From NCBI GenBank assembly GCA_964569055.1, contig CAZMSZ010000367.1, positions 1 to 7,418 of the forward strand: DNA of 7,418 bases, written 5' to 3'. This document shows positions 6,713 to 7,418 of this stretch, piece after piece (within the stretch, counting starts at the first letter, position 1; every line of letters starts with the position of its first letter). The notes below the pieces were generated by a model. The model was not told the origin of the DNA. It did not search any database and saw only the letters and a program-made list of their open reading frames with translations. Source of the DNA: JAWLGW01 sp964569055 (GTDB lineage Bacteria > Planctomycetota > J058). The translations under genes and the position numbers were made by a program.

Positions 6713-7222
6713 GACCGCCAAGGGAAGAGCTGTCGCTCTACGGCCACTCCTCGGCGGACCATCGACCGCCAAGGGAAGAGCTGTCGCTCTACGGCCACTC
6801 CTCGGCGGAGCATCGACCGCCAAGGGAAGAGCTGTCGCTCTACGGCCACTCCTCGGCGAAAGCAGCGACCGCCAAGGGAAGAGCTGTCGCCCGTACGGCC
6901 ACTCCTCGGCGGAAGAATTGACCGCCAAGGACGCCAAGGACGCCAAGGGAAGAGCTGTCGCCCGTACGGCCACTCCTCGGCGGAAGCAGCGATCGCCAAG
7001 GGAGGAGCTGTCGCTCGCACGGTCACTCCTCGGCAGAAGAATTGACCGCCAAGGACGCCAAGGACGCCAAGGGAAGAGCTGTCGCCCGTACGGGCACTCC
7101 TCGGCGGAAGAATCGACCGCCAAGGACGCCAAGGAAGAGCTGTCGCTCGGACGCGCACTCGTCGGCGGAAGCAGCGATCGGCAGAGCTGTCGCTCGCACG
7201 GTCACTCCTCGGCGGAAGAATC
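6713..7222. repeat. Tandem array of nine ~53-bp GC-rich palindromic units
   Basis: Nine units start at 6713, 6764, 6815, 6867, 6920, 6991, 7044, 7115 and 7176, with lengths 51, 51, 52, 53, 71, 53, 71, 61 and 47. The shared core runs from GACCGCCAAGG through AAGAGCTGTCGC and ACGGCCACTCC to TCGGCGG, then a short linker (ACCATC, AGCAGC or AGAATT/C). Units 1-3 are almost identical; later ones diverge. Every unit is conserved along its whole length, so there are no CRISPR-like spacers. The array begins 15 nt after the permease stop, and CTCGGGCGG at 6701-6709 looks like a decayed unit end. Unit ends and starts pair as CCTCGGCGG/CCGCCAAGG, and units 1-3 contain AGAGC-TGTC-GCTCT, so a transcript would form a chain of hairpins. 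It resembles REP/BIME-type arrays in layout; I do not recognise the family. Confidence 0.93.
6920..7133. repeat. Nested 9-bp GACGCCAAG microrepeats inside units 5, 7 and 8
   Basis: Units 5 and 7 carry two extra copies of GACGCCAAG (6930-6947 and 7054-7071), and unit 8 carries one (7125-7133), directly after the GACCGCCAAG that opens each unit. These insertions account for the length steps from 53 to 71 and about 61. They look like slippage or recombination copies of the unit's own first bases. Confidence 0.85.
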
Positions 7223-7256
7223 GACGCCAGTGCTGTTGCGGGCTCGGTCGGGTCCC

Positions 7257-7271
7257 TTCCGAATCTCGGAA
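7257..7271. promoter_or_regulatory. Perfect inverted repeat TTCCGA-ATC-TCGGAA
   Basis: A perfect 6-bp stem with a 3-nt loop, extended by two further pairs (CC/GG) after one mismatch. It stands about 125 nt upstream of the 7395 start. It could be an operator or an RNA hairpin. No T run follows, so it is not an obvious terminator for the exporter operon. Confidence 0.35.
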
Positions 7272-7357
7272 TGGCGTTCGGCTTCGTTTCATGCTGGGAC
7301 GCAAACTGGCGCCGTAACTCGCTGTGCGGGCAGGGCCTCTGCCGTCGGCCCGAGGCG

Positions 7358-7374
7358 TGCACAGGGAGTGTGCA
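7358..7374. promoter_or_regulatory. Perfect inverted repeat TGCACA-GGGAG-TGTGCA before the ribosome binding site
   Basis: Two 6-bp arms around a 5-nt loop end five nt before the AGGAG (7380-7384) of the gene at 7395. The site could be a repressor operator or an RNA hairpin controlling translation. The loop GGGAG is itself purine-rich like a ribosome binding site. Confidence 0.35.
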
Positions 7375-7394
7375 ACCACAGGAGAGCCCCTGCC

Positions 7395-7418
7395 ATGAAA
7401 CCGATCGCGTCCCTCGTT
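7395..7418 (+). CDS. Start of an unidentified gene (first 8 codons, cut by the right window edge)
   Basis: ATG at 7395 is followed by codons for MKPIASLV before the window ends. AGGAG (7380-7384) lies ten nt upstream, an acceptable ribosome binding site. The short basic then hydrophobic beginning could open a signal peptide, but eight residues are too few to say. The preceding leader has several inverted repeats, so the gene may be regulated at the RNA or operator level. Confidence 0.55.

Larger units (their letters stand above)
7223..7394 (+). other. Gene-free structured leader region upstream of the 7395 gene
   Basis: No credible coding frame lies here, and I could not identify a convincing promoter. 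It starts with GACGCCAG, which may be a decayed tenth unit of the array. Besides the two inverted repeats listed separately, GGCAGGG (7329-7335) is complementary to CCCTGCC (7388-7394), the seven bases just before the ATG at 7395, and GCAG/CTGC and CGGGC/GCCCG pairs lie nearby (7327-7352). The leader may fold over the translation start. Confidence 0.4.

Noticed and set aside
6713..7222. CRISPR array
   Set aside because: Whole units are conserved and there are no unique spacers of constant length; no cas genes are present.
6562..7362. Long minus-strand open frame (266 codons) with a repeated RQLFPWR pattern, and related frames on both strands through the array
   Set aside because: The repetition comes from the DNA repeat. 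Units 1 and 2 are 51 bp and stay in frame, but later units of 52, 53, 71, 61 and 47 bp shift it, so the peptide pattern is not maintained. The frame also overlaps the permease end antisense.

Overview
The window is about 70% GC and densely packed. It comes from a bacterial chromosome. I see no transposase, integrase, tRNA, rRNA or CRISPR array. The AtpZ-type protein at the head of the atp operon, the large double-module ABC-2 exporter and the GACGCCAAG-type intergenic repeats make me think of a high-GC planctomycete (Isosphaeraceae-like). That is a guess from gene style, not a demonstrated assignment.

Region 1 (1-3193, minus strand) is the promoter-proximal part of an F-type ATP synthase operon. 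In transcription order it holds atpZ, atpB (a), atpE (c), atpF (b), atpH (delta) and the first 173 codons of atpA (alpha), which runs off the left edge inside its P-loop. The c subunit has the proton-type signature. A perfect TTGACA -35 with a 17-nt spacer lies just upstream of atpZ and argues for a shorter atpZ than the longest open frame.

Region 2 (3194-3756) holds a small secreted protein of unknown function on the minus strand (3277-3618) and a 138-nt divergent intergenic region. That region has a candidate promoter in each direction and a short direct repeat.

Region 3 (3757-6698, plus strand) is a two-gene ABC exporter operon. An ATPase is followed, with a 4-nt GTGA overlap, by a 670-residue permease that appears to carry two ABC-2 modules in one chain.

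Region 4 (6699-7394) has no credible gene. It holds nine tandem copies of a roughly 53-bp GC-rich unit starting 15 nt after the permease stop, with structure at three scales: a 9-bp microrepeat, the 51-71 bp unit, and an A/B dimer. Each unit and each unit junction can form a hairpin. A 172-nt structured leader follows, and the first eight codons of another gene (7395 onward) run off the right edge.

The atp genes and the exporter look like ordinary housekeeping genes. The repeat array is the least explained part and the best candidate for something new.
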